Part shown: in pieces, positions 1-8,394 of the stretch
How the letters are laid out: the number at the start of each line of letters is the position of its first letter
How positions within the stretch are numbered: position 1 is the stretch's first letter
NCBI GenBank assembly: GCA_039024295.1
Contig: JBCDIQ010000019.1
Coordinates: forward strand, 1-29,640
Direction of reading: 5' to 3'
DNA from: JBCDIQ01 sp039024295
Lineage (GTDB): Bacteria > Bacteroidota > Bacteroidia > J057
DNA: 29,640 bases
Position numbers and translations under genes: made by a program
The notes under the pieces: model-generated
The model's database searches: none
Told to the model about the DNA's origin: nothing
What the model saw: only the letters and a program-made list of their open reading frames with translations

Positions 1-1
1 A

Positions 2-1384
2 CCTCCACCAGATCTCAGGTGTGTAAGTGTATTGGGACCAGATGAGATTTCCCTTTCTTGGATAGGGCTTGAACCAGACCAACTAGAAGGATTTGTTGCC
101 TACTATATCGATCGGCAAGTAGGGGTAGATTGGGTGCGAGTGGCTACAATTTCCGATCCTGCGCAGTCCACCTTTACAGAAACTGGCTTGCCAAATGCGT
201 ACGAGAACCCTTATTGCTACAGGATGTCTTCGGCCCGTATTTGCCCAGAATTTATTGAAGGACCCTCAGGAGAGGAGGTATGTTCTGTCGTAGCGACAGC
301 TACTTATTTTTCGGAGGTCCAAAGCACCATTGATTGGAATAAATACCAGGGATGGGAAAATCCAGTATATACGTTATTTGCTACTGACCCTGCTGCTGGA
401 ACAATTGTAGATACTGACATTACAGACTCTAGTTATCTCTTCAAGGCATGCGAATTTAATGGTCGGCTTAGGGTACAAACGATAGATCCACTGAGTGGCT
501 GTGAGGTTTTCTCGGGGTTCACGGACACGGTGGTTCATCAGAATATGTTTCCTTCTTTGTCTGATCTTTGCCGAATTACGGTGGAAGAGGGAAATGCTGG
601 AATTCGATTAAATTGGCAGTCTTTTGGAGCTGATGACTTTGGTGCCTACCTCATCTACCGCCGGGCGGAAGATGAAGAGAATTTCACCTTGCTCACCACG
701 GTGACTGATGAGGGTCAGTTGACCTACCTAGATACGTCCGCAACAGTGAACCAACAGGTATATTGCTACAAAATCGTGGTAGAAGACCTCTGTGAAGCCC
801 AGGTTGAATCAGGGGTACACTGTTCCATGAAACTAGAAGCCGACCTACTACAGGATCAATATGCTGCGGAAATGAAATGGACTCCCTACACGGGATGGTC
901 TGTAGGGGTGAACCGCTATGAACTCTGGGACAATAATAATACAACTGAGGCTGGCAGGCGCGTCGCTACCTTCTCGCCAGGAGAATTTGATTATCGGGAC
1001 GAAGACATTCGTGATGAACAAGCCGTTTACTGCTATCAGGTTCGGGCTTTCAAAGACGGCAGTGGTTGCGGGGTCGAATCTCGCTCCAATGAGCAGTGCA
1101 TCATTTTCCCTCCCAGGATATTTGTGCCTTCTGCTTTTAGCCCTAATGGAGATGGCCACAATGATGAATTTATGGTAAGCAGTATTTTTATCCGTTCTAT
1201 GGAATTGCGAGTCTTTAGTCGATGGGGGCAGGAAATCTTCTTTACCAATTCCCCGGGAAGAGGATGGGATGGGACCTTCAACGGAAAGCCTGTTCCTGAA
1301 GGCGTTTACACGTATCTCTTAAGGGTGGATAGTTTCGACCGGCCTTCGTTTCAGCGGGGAGGAACGATCACGTTGATACGGTAA
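2..1384 (+). CDS. T9SS-targeted surface protein with fibronectin type III-like repeats (5' end cut by window)
   Basis: The frame is open to the left edge, so the visible 460 residues are the C-terminal part of a longer gene. A TTG at 32 is only an internal codon. About four beta-sandwich repeats of roughly 90-100 residues are visible, each with a conserved VYCYxI/V-type strand (for example QVYCYKIVV and AVYCYQVRA), typical of fibronectin III-like modules. The last ~85 residues begin with FVPSAFSPNGDGHND and contain RVFSRWGQ, WDG and a GTITLIR end. This is the gliding-motility-associated C-terminal domain (CHU_C, TIGR04131), a type B T9SS signal. The protein is therefore probably exported through the outer membrane and attached to the cell surface or released. 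The ligand is unknown. The next gene, 64 bp downstream, is also T9SS cargo. Confidence 0.88.
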   Translation, partial: PPPDLRCVSVLGPDEISLSWIGLEPDQLEGFVAYYIDRQVGVDWVRVATISDPAQSTFTETGLPNAYENPYCYRMSSARICPEFIEGPSGEEVCSVVATATYFSEVQSTIDWNKYQGWENPVYTLFATDPAAGTIVDTDITDSSYLFKACEFNGRLRVQTIDPLSGCEVFSGFTDTVVHQNMFPSLSDLCRITVEEGNAGIRLNWQSFGADDFGAYLIYRRAEDEENFTLLTTVTDEGQLTYLDTSATVNQQVYCYKIVVEDLCEAQVESGVHCSMKLEADLLQDQYAAEMKWTPYTGWSVGVNRYELWDNNNTTEAGRRVATFSPGEFDYRDEDIRDEQAVYCYQVRAFKDGSGCGVESRSNEQCIIFPPRIFVPSAFSPNGDGHNDEFMVSSIFIRSMELRVFSRWGQEIFFTNSPGRGWDGTFNGKPVPEGVYTYLLRVDSFDRPSFQRGGTITLIR

Positions 1385-1448
1385 ATAGTTAGTATCAGGC
1401 ATAAGGGGAGTATCGCTCCAATTTGTCCTACAGGCAAACTCCATTTCC

Positions 1449-3182
1449 ATGAAGCATCTCTTGCTCTCCTTTTCTTTCTTGCTTACCCTTCAGGCCACAG
1501 CCCAAACGACCTTTTGCCCAAATGACCCGCCTAAAAACCCATTTCTTGCGGATTCTCCCTGGCCCACTTACCACAGAAATAACTACGCTCAGGCCTCTAC
1601 CTGTATTCCTGGGCCGCTGCCTGGGGATAGTTTGAGAATTTATGCAAAAACTGAAATCGAAGGAGGAACTTCCCCTTGGGTGTACTTGACTGAAAAATAT
1701 GCGACTGGAGAAAGGGCCTTGCTGTATTCCAATTCTACCCATGTATTCAAGCTGATTGACAACGGCAACGAAATTGTAACCGCAGACAGCCAACGGATAG
1801 ATTTTGATCCTGTCTCCTCCTTTGGGTGGAATTTCCTATTAGCAAAAAATAAGGTGTGGTTTACCTATGATCCCAAATACGATCCTGTTCGCAATCGGTA
1901 CACCCGCCTGTTTAAGCTCACAGATGCTGATACCACAGACCCTTATTCTGACATTGTGGTGTTGGATACGTTTAGTTTTGAGACGTTAGGGATTAACCGG
2001 GTACAGAGCTACAACCTCAGCTACGAGGGAAATATCGTATTTGGCAGCGAGGCAGATGAGGACTCTGGCTTTGCGACGGTAGGGATTCTTACCCAGGATT
2101 TTCAGGTCCTGGACACGCTACGGTACGCAACTTCCCCTGGTGAAATTGTGCACCACAATACGTTTCCGGTCGACGAAAACAACTCCTTTTACATTGTCAC
2201 CACCACGCGGATGATCAAGTTTGGCTGGGATGGAACCGATTTAAGCAAAGAATGGGAAGCGGCGTACGATTTCATCAACGACGGTCCCAGAGGCTCCTTT
2301 GCAGAAGGCAGCGGAACAACGCCTACCTTGATGGGCTGGGGAGCAGGCAATGACCAACTAATTGTGGTAGCAGATGGACATAGACGAAACAACTTAGTTG
2401 CTTTTTGGCGAGAGCTGCCGCTCGGCTGGACACCACGGCCCGGGATGGACCCCCATTTTGCAGATTCTATCAAAATTCCTCTGGCAATTGCCGCAAATAA
2501 CATCTTCCAATCTATCGAAAACTCTCCCACTGTGCGAGGCTATGAATTGGCCATCGCCCAGTTTAATGGCTTCTTGGGATATGACTGCAACAATTCCAAA
2601 GGGGTACAAAAATTGGTGTGGGACACCACCGCAAATGAATTTGAGGTTGCCTGGACCCAGGCTTTTATCAACATGAATGGGGTGTTGACCTATTCTGAAG
2701 GAGCAGGTATCTTATACGGTTCTGGAAAAGAGGCAGACTGTAATTACTACTATTACGGCCTGGACTGGGAAACCGGGGATATCGAGCTTCGGTTGTTGCT
2801 CGGACCTGAAGGGACATTTCTAGATGATCCGTTCTATGATGCTGGCAATAACAATATTTTGGATGAAGAGGGGAATATTTATTTCCCAGGAGGAGCTTCT
2901 TTGGTGAAAGTTGAGATCGTTCAGCGGAGTACCTCACTTATTGAGCCTTCAGAAAAAGAGCGAACGACGATTTTTCCCAATCCGGTGAGGTCCCATTTCT
3001 ATTTACCTCAAAAAGTGCAGGGCATCAGAAGTCTTTCCGCAACAGATCCTTCGGGCAGAAAATTTCTGCTTGAATTTGGGCCAAACAATCGCGTGGAGGC
3101 CCACCAACTGCCAACAGGTGTTTACTTCCTGCATGTGGAGACGGATCACGGGTGGGATCATGTTTCCTTCATGAAGGAGTAG
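1449..3182 (+). CDS. Secreted protein of unknown function with type A T9SS C-terminal sorting domain
   Basis: 577 residues. A classical Sec signal peptide spans about residues 1-19 (MKHLLLSFSFLLTLQATAQ, cleavage after TAQ). The central ~470 residues are rich in beta-strands and in Trp, Tyr and Asp, with repeated short strands such as NIVFGSE and NSFYIVTTT. This is compatible with a beta-propeller, but I do not recognise the family. The last ~75 residues begin with the TIFPNPV motif and contain LPTGVYFLHV, the type A T9SS sorting domain (Por_Secre_tail). The substrate is unknown. It follows another T9SS cargo gene by 64 bp and converges on the M3 peptidase gene, with 12 bp between the stops. 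The start at 1449 is supported by the signal peptide that follows immediately. Confidence 0.85.
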   Translation: MKHLLLSFSFLLTLQATAQTTFCPNDPPKNPFLADSPWPTYHRNNYAQASTCIPGPLPGDSLRIYAKTEIEGGTSPWVYLTEKYATGERALLYSNSTHVFKLIDNGNEIVTADSQRIDFDPVSSFGWNFLLAKNKVWFTYDPKYDPVRNRYTRLFKLTDADTTDPYSDIVVLDTFSFETLGINRVQSYNLSYEGNIVFGSEADEDSGFATVGILTQDFQVLDTLRYATSPGEIVHHNTFPVDENNSFYIVTTTRMIKFGWDGTDLSKEWEAAYDFINDGPRGSFAEGSGTTPTLMGWGAGNDQLIVVADGHRRNNLVAFWRELPLGWTPRPGMDPHFADSIKIPLAIAANNIFQSIENSPTVRGYELAIAQFNGFLGYDCNNSKGVQKLVWDTTANEFEVAWTQAFINMNGVLTYSEGAGILYGSGKEADCNYYYYGLDWETGDIELRLLLGPEGTFLDDPFYDAGNNNILDEEGNIYFPGGASLVKVEIVQRSTSLIEPSEKERTTIFPNPVRSHFYLPQKVQGIRSLSATDPSGRKFLLEFGPNNRVEAHQLPTGVYFLHVETDHGWDHVSFMKE

Positions 3183-3194
3183 ACCATTTGTACG

Positions 3195-4922
3195 CTAGAG
3201 GGCACGGTATGCCTCAATACAATGCCCCATGATGTCTGTTAAGTAATCTTCTGAAAAGGCAAAGTTGATCCCAGCTGTCTGGTAAATCTCAGGAATCGGC
3301 TGGGTATAGCCCAGTTTAAGGGCCTCCAGAAAGTCAGCTAACCCCTTTTCTGGGTCCTGCTGGTAGTTTCGCCAAATGGCCAGTGCGCCCAATTGTGCCA
3401 GGGCATACTCGATGTAGTAGAAGGGCACTTCGAAAATATGGAATTGCTTGAGCCACATATTTTCTAATTCTTCTTCGTACCCAGTGTAATCGACTGATTG
3501 GCCCTGGAAGCGGAGGTATAGCTCCTTCCATTTCGCATTGCGTTCCGCTTGGGTGTGGTTGGGGTTATCGTACAACCAGTGCTGGAATGCATCAACCGTG
3601 GCAATCCAGGGCATTACCATGATACATCGGATCAATTGCTCTTTTTTAGCTCTGCTCAGAAGGGACTCTTCGTCATAGAGGTATTTGTATTGCTCCATGC
3701 CCAACAATTCCATGGTCATGGCTGCAAGCTCTGCAACCTCCGACGGGGTATGCTTCAGTGCCTTGAGTTCTATCGGTTGGGTGAGGAAGGCATGCACTGC
3801 GTGGCCACTTTCATGAAGCATCGTAATCATGTCCTTTTGAGATCCTACTGCATTCATGAAAATGAAGGGAATGCCTGATTCTGGAAGGGGATAATTGTAG
3901 CCTCCAGGGGCTTTATCAAGTCTGCTGCCCAAATCGAGGTACCCAACCTCATCCATCAAGGCGATCATCTCGCCCAGTTCGGGTTTGAGGGCACTTAGCA
4001 TACTCACCGCTTTGGCAGTTAATTCACGCTCCCCATCGAAAGGTTTAAGTGGCTCATCTCCAAAAATATTTACCCCCAGGTCCCAAGGCTTAAGCACATC
4101 TACCCCAAGAATTTGTCGCCGTTCTTCCATGAGTTCCTGCATAATGGGCGTGATAACCCGCTCCACAGACTGGTGAAATTTGATTACGTCTTCGCGCGTA
4201 TAATCAAAGCGCAACAACCTTGCGTAGCTAAAATCAGTGAAGCTTTCAAAGCCTGCATTTTGGGCAACCTTGGTTCTCAGTGTCAATAATTTATCAAAAA
4301 GATTCTGTAATTGGTCCTGGTCTTGGGTCCGTCGTGCCACCACTTTTTCCCATAGCTCCTGGCGGGCCTCTCGGTCACGGGTTTCTTCGAGTAATTTATA
4401 TGCCTGCTGCAGGGGCAGGTCCTGCCCCTCGTGCTCAATGGACATGCCACCTACTACTTGAGTAAAGGTTTGCCCCGAACGCTGGATTTCTGTATTGAGG
4501 GTTACATTCTCTTCCTGAAATAATTCTAGCTGACGTTTTAGGGTTCTTTTATACGTAAAAAAGCGGCTATCGTCTAGTTGGGCAAAGAATGGATTTTCAA
4601 AAATCTGTCTGTTCAGCTTCTCCTGATAGGTCGTAAGCTGAGGTTGAATCTCCTGAATGAAAAACAGAAAAGCCTCTTGATATTCGGATTTATTGGTAAA
4701 TCGCGTATTATTGATGTACCGCCATGCCTGATCCTCGCGGATAACGGCCTCTAGTTCATCTGCTTTCTTAAGCAATACTTCCAATTCCTCAACTGATCGA
4801 GGTTCTTCGGCTAATAATGCTTCATAATATACCTTTGCACTGTTCCAATCCGTTAAGTGATAGTCATTGGGTAAAAAGGTGCGTTTTTTTGGCTTAGTAG
4901 AGGGGACCGTTAGGGGTTTCAT
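3195..4922 (-). CDS. M3 family oligoendopeptidase (PepF-like metallopeptidase)
   Basis: 575 residues, the usual length for family M3B oligoendopeptidases, which hydrolyse short peptides in the cytoplasm. The zinc-binding signature HESGHAVH lies at residues 370-377: H370 and H374 bind zinc and E371 is the catalytic base. The third ligand glutamate is expected in the SEVAE segment at about 394-398. The preceding GGYNYPLPESGIPFIFMNA segment is typical of the family's substrate pocket. No signal peptide is seen. A hydrophilic N-terminal helical region precedes the catalytic domain. The gene is divergent from the 492-residue gene across 59 bp, which hold a candidate promoter for this gene. It likely acts in intracellular peptide turnover. 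The exact family name (oligoendopeptidase F versus a Bacteroidota-specific M3 subgroup) is less certain than the peptidase call. Confidence 0.93.
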   Translation of the reverse strand: MKPLTVPSTKPKKRTFLPNDYHLTDWNSAKVYYEALLAEEPRSVEELEVLLKKADELEAVIREDQAWRYINNTRFTNKSEYQEAFLFFIQEIQPQLTTYQEKLNRQIFENPFFAQLDDSRFFTYKRTLKRQLELFQEENVTLNTEIQRSGQTFTQVVGGMSIEHEGQDLPLQQAYKLLEETRDREARQELWEKVVARRTQDQDQLQNLFDKLLTLRTKVAQNAGFESFTDFSYARLLRFDYTREDVIKFHQSVERVITPIMQELMEERRQILGVDVLKPWDLGVNIFGDEPLKPFDGERELTAKAVSMLSALKPELGEMIALMDEVGYLDLGSRLDKAPGGYNYPLPESGIPFIFMNAVGSQKDMITMLHESGHAVHAFLTQPIELKALKHTPSEVAELAAMTMELLGMEQYKYLYDEESLLSRAKKEQLIRCIMVMPWIATVDAFQHWLYDNPNHTQAERNAKWKELYLRFQGQSVDYTGYEEELENMWLKQFHIFEVPFYYIEYALAQLGALAIWRNYQQDPEKGLADFLEALKLGYTQPIPEIYQTAGINFAFSEDYLTDIMGHCIEAYRAL

Positions 4923-4947
4923 AAGCAGTTGAGAATATAATAGTAAA

Positions 4948-4955
4948 CAAAAGTA
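4948..4955 (-). promoter_or_regulatory. Candidate Bacteroidota -7 element for the M3 peptidase gene
   Basis: Read on the minus strand this is TACTTTTG, a perfect match to the Bacteroidota sigma-A -7 consensus TAnnTTTG. It would place the transcription start about 20 nt before the start codon at 4922. No good TTTG -33 element was seen at the expected distance upstream, so the assignment is tentative. Confidence 0.35.
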
Positions 4956-4981
4956 GCAAATTCAGGAGAATTCCTGGCCTT

Positions 4982-6460
4982 ATGGACCGAATTAGAAAAC
5001 TATTCCAAACATTTAGCCGGACAGAGAAAAGGTACCTAAAGAGTTATCTAACTGCTTTTCACACAAAAGGTGAAAATAAGTCGCTTGAACTGGTGAGCCT
5101 GTTAGAAAAGAATCCGGAAATATCTCAGGAAGCCCTTAGCAGTAAATTGTATGGGAGTCCTCAATCAAAAGCGTTTCTCATGCTCAAAGGGCGTCTGTAT
5201 GATCGCCTCTTGGATGTATTGACCCTCAGTGTAAACCTCAACCATCAGGCGGGCCGAAAGGAGGATGAGGCAGGGTTTAATACCATCAGTTTTTTTAGAA
5301 CCTTCACCCATGCCCTGATGCTTCGCCAACGAGGGCTCAATGAAGAAGCAGAAGAACTGCTGCTGGGAGCCTTGAAGCAGGCAGAAGAAATGAAACGTTC
5401 AGATGCGCGGCTGTTGGTGTTAAGTCAACTCCGAAATCTGTCAGATGAACATGAAAAAGTAAGTGGAGCCTATCGGAGCCAGGTGGAAGATGCCCTTAAG
5501 GCCTATGGATTTGAGCTGGCAGGCATGGGGTACACAGATGAGTTTCGAACCTTAACAAGCAACAAAGCAGTAGATTCAGCCCTTTTTCTTCCCTATTTGG
5601 AAAATGCAATTTCACACTTGAAGGAATTCAAGGATACTGGTACCTATCCCCGTACCCGCTACTACCAGCTTAACCTGGAAGTAATCCAGAACCGGATCAA
5701 CGGGAATTATGAGGAGGGAAAGGAAAACCTGTATGAACTCACGGAATTATTGGAGTTACACCCAGGGATAAGTTCTCGCGACAGAAGGGGAATTCCTTTT
5801 CTGAGGTTAGCAGGCTTGGAGTTGAGCACATTTCACATGGAAACAGGGTACGAGGCGGCAGCCAAAGCCATGGAGATCATCAGCCCCAGGCGGCATAATT
5901 ACCTCAGTGCAGCAATTTACCGCACCTATGCTTGTTTGTACACCGATCGGTTGGAAGAGGCTGCTCATCATATTGAGTCCTTGAAGCAGTTCCCTGCTCT
6001 TGATAATACCCCCTTGATTCTCGGGTACCTGGACTTGTGCAGGGTGTATTTTAAAGACGATATGTTTACCGCCAACCGGCTTTTTGCGGAAGTGGACAGC
6101 CTTCAGGATGACAAATCAGGGTGGAACGTGGGGCTTCGAATCAATGAAATTATGTTGATGATTGACCTGAATAAGTTTGATTTGGCTGAGGCGAGAATTG
6201 AGACCCTGAGAAAGCACCTGGAGCGATATGACATGCAGGAAGGCCGACCCAAGGCCATCCTCAGGTACCTTCAATACCTGGAAAGGAATGCCTTTGACTT
6301 TCGACATCCTTCAGAAGAGATGACCGCTCAATTGACTGAATTGATTCATCAGCATGCCTGGACGCCTTTAGGGTATGAGGTACTTCGGTTTGATACCTGG
6401 GCACGCGCCCGTCAGCAACAAAAGAGGTTTTATCCCTTATTGATCAAGGAACTTGGGTAG
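4982..6460 (+). CDS. Hypothetical protein, alpha-helical repeat (TPR-like) solenoid
   Basis: 492 residues with no signal peptide or membrane segment. The sequence is almost entirely amphipathic helices rich in Leu, Glu and Lys. Patterns such as LNEEAEELLLGALKQAEEM and LDLAEARIETLRKHL fit TPR-like helix pairs. The N-terminus (FQTFSRTEKRYLKSYL) looks like a conserved capping region. I do not recognise a named family; similar helical proteins are common in Bacteroidota, but their role is not known to me. The gene is divergent from the peptidase gene and is followed by a 154-bp intergenic region with three inverted repeats. A scaffold or interaction role is the only reasonable inference. Confidence 0.75.
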   Translation: MDRIRKLFQTFSRTEKRYLKSYLTAFHTKGENKSLELVSLLEKNPEISQEALSSKLYGSPQSKAFLMLKGRLYDRLLDVLTLSVNLNHQAGRKEDEAGFNTISFFRTFTHALMLRQRGLNEEAEELLLGALKQAEEMKRSDARLLVLSQLRNLSDEHEKVSGAYRSQVEDALKAYGFELAGMGYTDEFRTLTSNKAVDSALFLPYLENAISHLKEFKDTGTYPRTRYYQLNLEVIQNRINGNYEEGKENLYELTELLELHPGISSRDRRGIPFLRLAGLELSTFHMETGYEAAAKAMEIISPRRHNYLSAAIYRTYACLYTDRLEEAAHHIESLKQFPALDNTPLILGYLDLCRVYFKDDMFTANRLFAEVDSLQDDKSGWNVGLRINEIMLMIDLNKFDLAEARIETLRKHLERYDMQEGRPKAILRYLQYLERNAFDFRHPSEEMTAQLTELIHQHAWTPLGYEVLRFDTWARARQQQKRFYPLLIKELG

Positions 6461-6476
6461 GAACTGGTTTGAATAA

Positions 6477-6495
6477 AATTGGTTCTCAACCAATT
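6477..6495. repeat. Perfect inverted repeat, 8-bp arms with 3-nt loop
   Basis: AATTGGTT - CTC - AACCAATT lies 17 bp after the stop at 6460. It could be a transcript 3'-end hairpin or an operator. No T-run follows, so it is not a classical intrinsic terminator. Two further short palindromes lie downstream in the same gap: CAGCA-ggc-TGCTG around 6527-6539, and AATCATG-caagca-CATGATT at 6556-6575. Confidence 0.5.
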
Positions 6496-6555
6496 ATTCC
6501 CAGGGAAAGATTGCCATTTACCTTGGCAGCAGGCTGCTGTTGGCCTTCTCCCCAA

Positions 6556-6575
6556 AATCATGCAAGCACATGATT
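6556..6575. repeat. Inverted repeat upstream of the lipoprotein/haemoglobin/azurin cluster
   Basis: AATCATG - CAAGCA - CATGATT, 7-bp perfect arms, ends 60 bp before the preferred start at 6636. The dyad with a short spacer could be a regulator-binding site for the downstream cluster. This is inference from position and symmetry only. Confidence 0.35.
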
Positions 6576-6635
6576 ATTATCATACCTCAATAGAGCAGTG
6601 TATCATTATTTTGAATGAATCTAAATAGTGATATC

Positions 6636-7112
6636 ATGAAACAGCTTTTGATCATATTGACTGCAATTTTATCCATGTGTGCAATCGCGGGCTTAACCAG
6701 TTGTTCAAGTGACGAAGAAACAGTAACCCCTGATGCGCAGGATGACCCTATTATTGAGGTGGCAGAGATTCCCTTCACCGGGACCTGGACCCGGCAGTTT
6801 GAGGCTGGCCCTGGCAACCTGCACAGCGTTCAATATGCCGTTTATCAGGACAGCATCCGATATACCCTCTCCGGTCCAGTTGGCAATGCTGATTATGTAA
6901 TGATTAGAGATACTTTCTTGATGGATGATTTGCGCTATGTGGGTCATACACCAGAAGCAAAGCACTACCTTGTATTGGTCAAAAACGTTAGTGATTCTAC
7001 CATTACCTTGTATAAGCAGGAAGTGATGGACATGGAGGAGGCTCTAGGGATACCGATACCTGCCTCCAATACAACGGCAAATCACGGATGGAATTCGTAC
7101 CAAAAACAGTAG
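6636..7112 (+). CDS. Small lipoprotein, single copy of a repeated beta-rich domain
   Basis: The start at 6636 is preferred over 6615 because it places a standard lipoprotein signal directly at the N-terminus (MKQLLIILTAILSMC..., lipobox LTSC). It gives a 158-residue precursor. The mature part is acidic near the lipid anchor and then forms one ~110-residue beta-rich domain ending in IPASNTTANHGWNSY. The same domain occurs in the next gene, where it ends in IPASDATDDHGWNVY and shares TLTLYK/TITLYK and (L)EEA motifs. The two are clearly paralogous. I do not recognise the family. It is probably anchored in the periplasm or outer membrane. It is the first gene of a four-gene plus-strand cluster ending with azurin. 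Confidence 0.75.
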   Translation: MKQLLIILTAILSMCAIAGLTSCSSDEETVTPDAQDDPIIEVAEIPFTGTWTRQFEAGPGNLHSVQYAVYQDSIRYTLSGPVGNADYVMIRDTFLMDDLRYVGHTPEAKHYLVLVKNVSDSTITLYKQEVMDMEEALGIPIPASNTTANHGWNSYQKQ

Positions 7113-7212
7113 GCTACGGAAGTGGATTCTATTATGGTTGCTCCGCAATATATTGGTGATCAGATTGTTACATATAAGTGCCAAAACATTTGGGTGAGTT
7201 AATCTCAACGCG

Positions 7213-7971
7213 ATGAAATCTTTTTTTATCCTGCTGGTGGTATTCAACCTGCTCCTACTTATTGGCTGTGGCCATAAGAATACAGCAGAAGAAACCAAGA
7301 AGTTTTCTGACCAACTGGTGAATGATCCTTTCACAATGACAGGAGATTACCATTGGAGTTTCCAATTGATGGGAGGCCTGCAACAGTCTGTTCATACTTT
7401 TTATGCGGATAGCATTACGTATTCCATGGAGGGGAAGGTTTATTCCACTGCCTACACGATGAAAAAGCTCTCCTATGATGATTCCATCAAAAAATGGATT
7501 GGACAAGATGAGGATGGATTTGTGTATGTATTGTTTTTTAAAGAGCCTACAGCGCATACCTTAACCTTGTACAAGCGGAAATGCAAAGTCAATGGCTTGG
7601 AAGAAGCCATAAATTTTGGGATACCTGCCTCCGATGCCACAGATGATCATGGATGGAATGTCTATGCCCGAAATAACCTGGACACAGCAGATGAATTGCT
7701 CGTTTCTGGCACTTACACAAATGACAAATACCAACTTGTGCTTGAAAATGACCAAGTAGTTTTGGATGATGTCTCGTTCAGTCGCCTGAGCTATCATGCA
7801 GGTGAGCGCAGGTGGGTAGGCCAGGCAGGCACCGTTTACCTACAAATTTTTATTGGAAAAGATGACAGCAGCAAACATTTAAGCTTCTCAGTAGGTAAGT
7901 TTAATGATTTGGAAAAAGCTTATCGCACCAAATATGCAGATGTGAAATTTGCCAGATATGACCAACGGTAA
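7213..7971 (+). CDS. Lipoprotein, paralogue of the preceding gene with an internal domain duplication
   Basis: 252 residues with a lipoprotein signal (MKSFFILLVVFNLLLLIGC, lipobox LIGC). Residues about 40-155 match the single domain of the upstream lipoprotein, including the TLTLYK strand, LEEAI and the PASxxTxxHGWNxY end. Residues about 160-248 look like a second, more diverged copy: RLSYHAGERRWVGQ corresponds to KLSYDDSIKKWIGQ, and FNDLEKAY to VNGLEEAI. The HGWN ending is lost in the second copy. The stop overlaps the preferred start of the haemoglobin gene by 14 nt, implying co-translation. The function is unknown. Location with a haem protein and a copper protein suggests, but does not prove, a role in periplasmic redox or stress physiology. 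Confidence 0.78.
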   Translation: MKSFFILLVVFNLLLLIGCGHKNTAEETKKFSDQLVNDPFTMTGDYHWSFQLMGGLQQSVHTFYADSITYSMEGKVYSTAYTMKKLSYDDSIKKWIGQDEDGFVYVLFFKEPTAHTLTLYKRKCKVNGLEEAINFGIPASDATDDHGWNVYARNNLDTADELLVSGTYTNDKYQLVLENDQVVLDDVSFSRLSYHAGERRWVGQAGTVYLQIFIGKDDSSKHLSFSVGKFNDLEKAYRTKYADVKFARYDQR

Positions 7972-8371
7972 ATCAGATTTAGGTACCAGACAGGATATTG
8001 AGGTAATGGTCAATTCCTTTTACAAGAAGGTGAACCAGGACCCGTTGTTATCACCTGTTTTTAATGATGTTTCACGAGTGGATTGGGACCAACATCTGCC
8101 TAAGATGTACAAGTTTTGGGATAGCCTTATCTTTGGACAAGCCACTTACAAAGGGAATCCTTTTGTTGTCCATGTGCCTTTACCTATTGATTTTGAACAT
8201 TTTGACCGTTGGCTAGAACTATTCAATCAAAATATGGACGAGCTCTTTTCCGGAAAGGTGGCCGAGCACACCAAGCAACGAGCCAGTTCTATAGCCTACA
8301 TTTTCCAAACTAAATTGACCTACATAAGAAATCCTGAAGCTACCCATTCTTTAGGACCGACAAAATCATAA
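7958..8371 (+). CDS. Group III truncated haemoglobin
   Basis: About 137 residues from the ATG at 7958; a TTG at 7949 is in frame but weaker. The group III truncated globin pattern is visible. A B-helix FYKKV segment with an aromatic pair sits at the distal site, followed by PLLSPVF. Next is the FWDSLIFG segment, then FEHFDRWLELF, where the His before FDRW is the proximal haem ligand, and finally the G/H-helix region ending AxxIAYIF. Family members bind O2 and NO and are often linked to microaerobic or nitrosative stress physiology. No signal peptide is present, so it is cytoplasmic. The 14-nt overlap with the upstream lipoprotein gene indicates an operon, and azurin follows 23 bp downstream. 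Confidence 0.9.
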   Translation: MTNGKSDLGTRQDIEVMVNSFYKKVNQDPLLSPVFNDVSRVDWDQHLPKMYKFWDSLIFGQATYKGNPFVVHVPLPIDFEHFDRWLELFNQNMDELFSGKVAEHTKQRASSIAYIFQTKLTYIRNPEATHSLGPTKS

Positions 8372-8394
8372 AATCACCGCTTAACCTTATTGCA

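Noticed and set aside
1405..1417. Small hairpin GGAG-tatcg-CTCC between the two T9SS genes as a terminator
   Set aside because: A 4-bp stem without a T-run is too weak to call.
7949..7957. TTG start giving a three-residue longer truncated haemoglobin
   Set aside because: The ATG at 7958 is a stronger start codon and the extra residues match nothing in the globin family.
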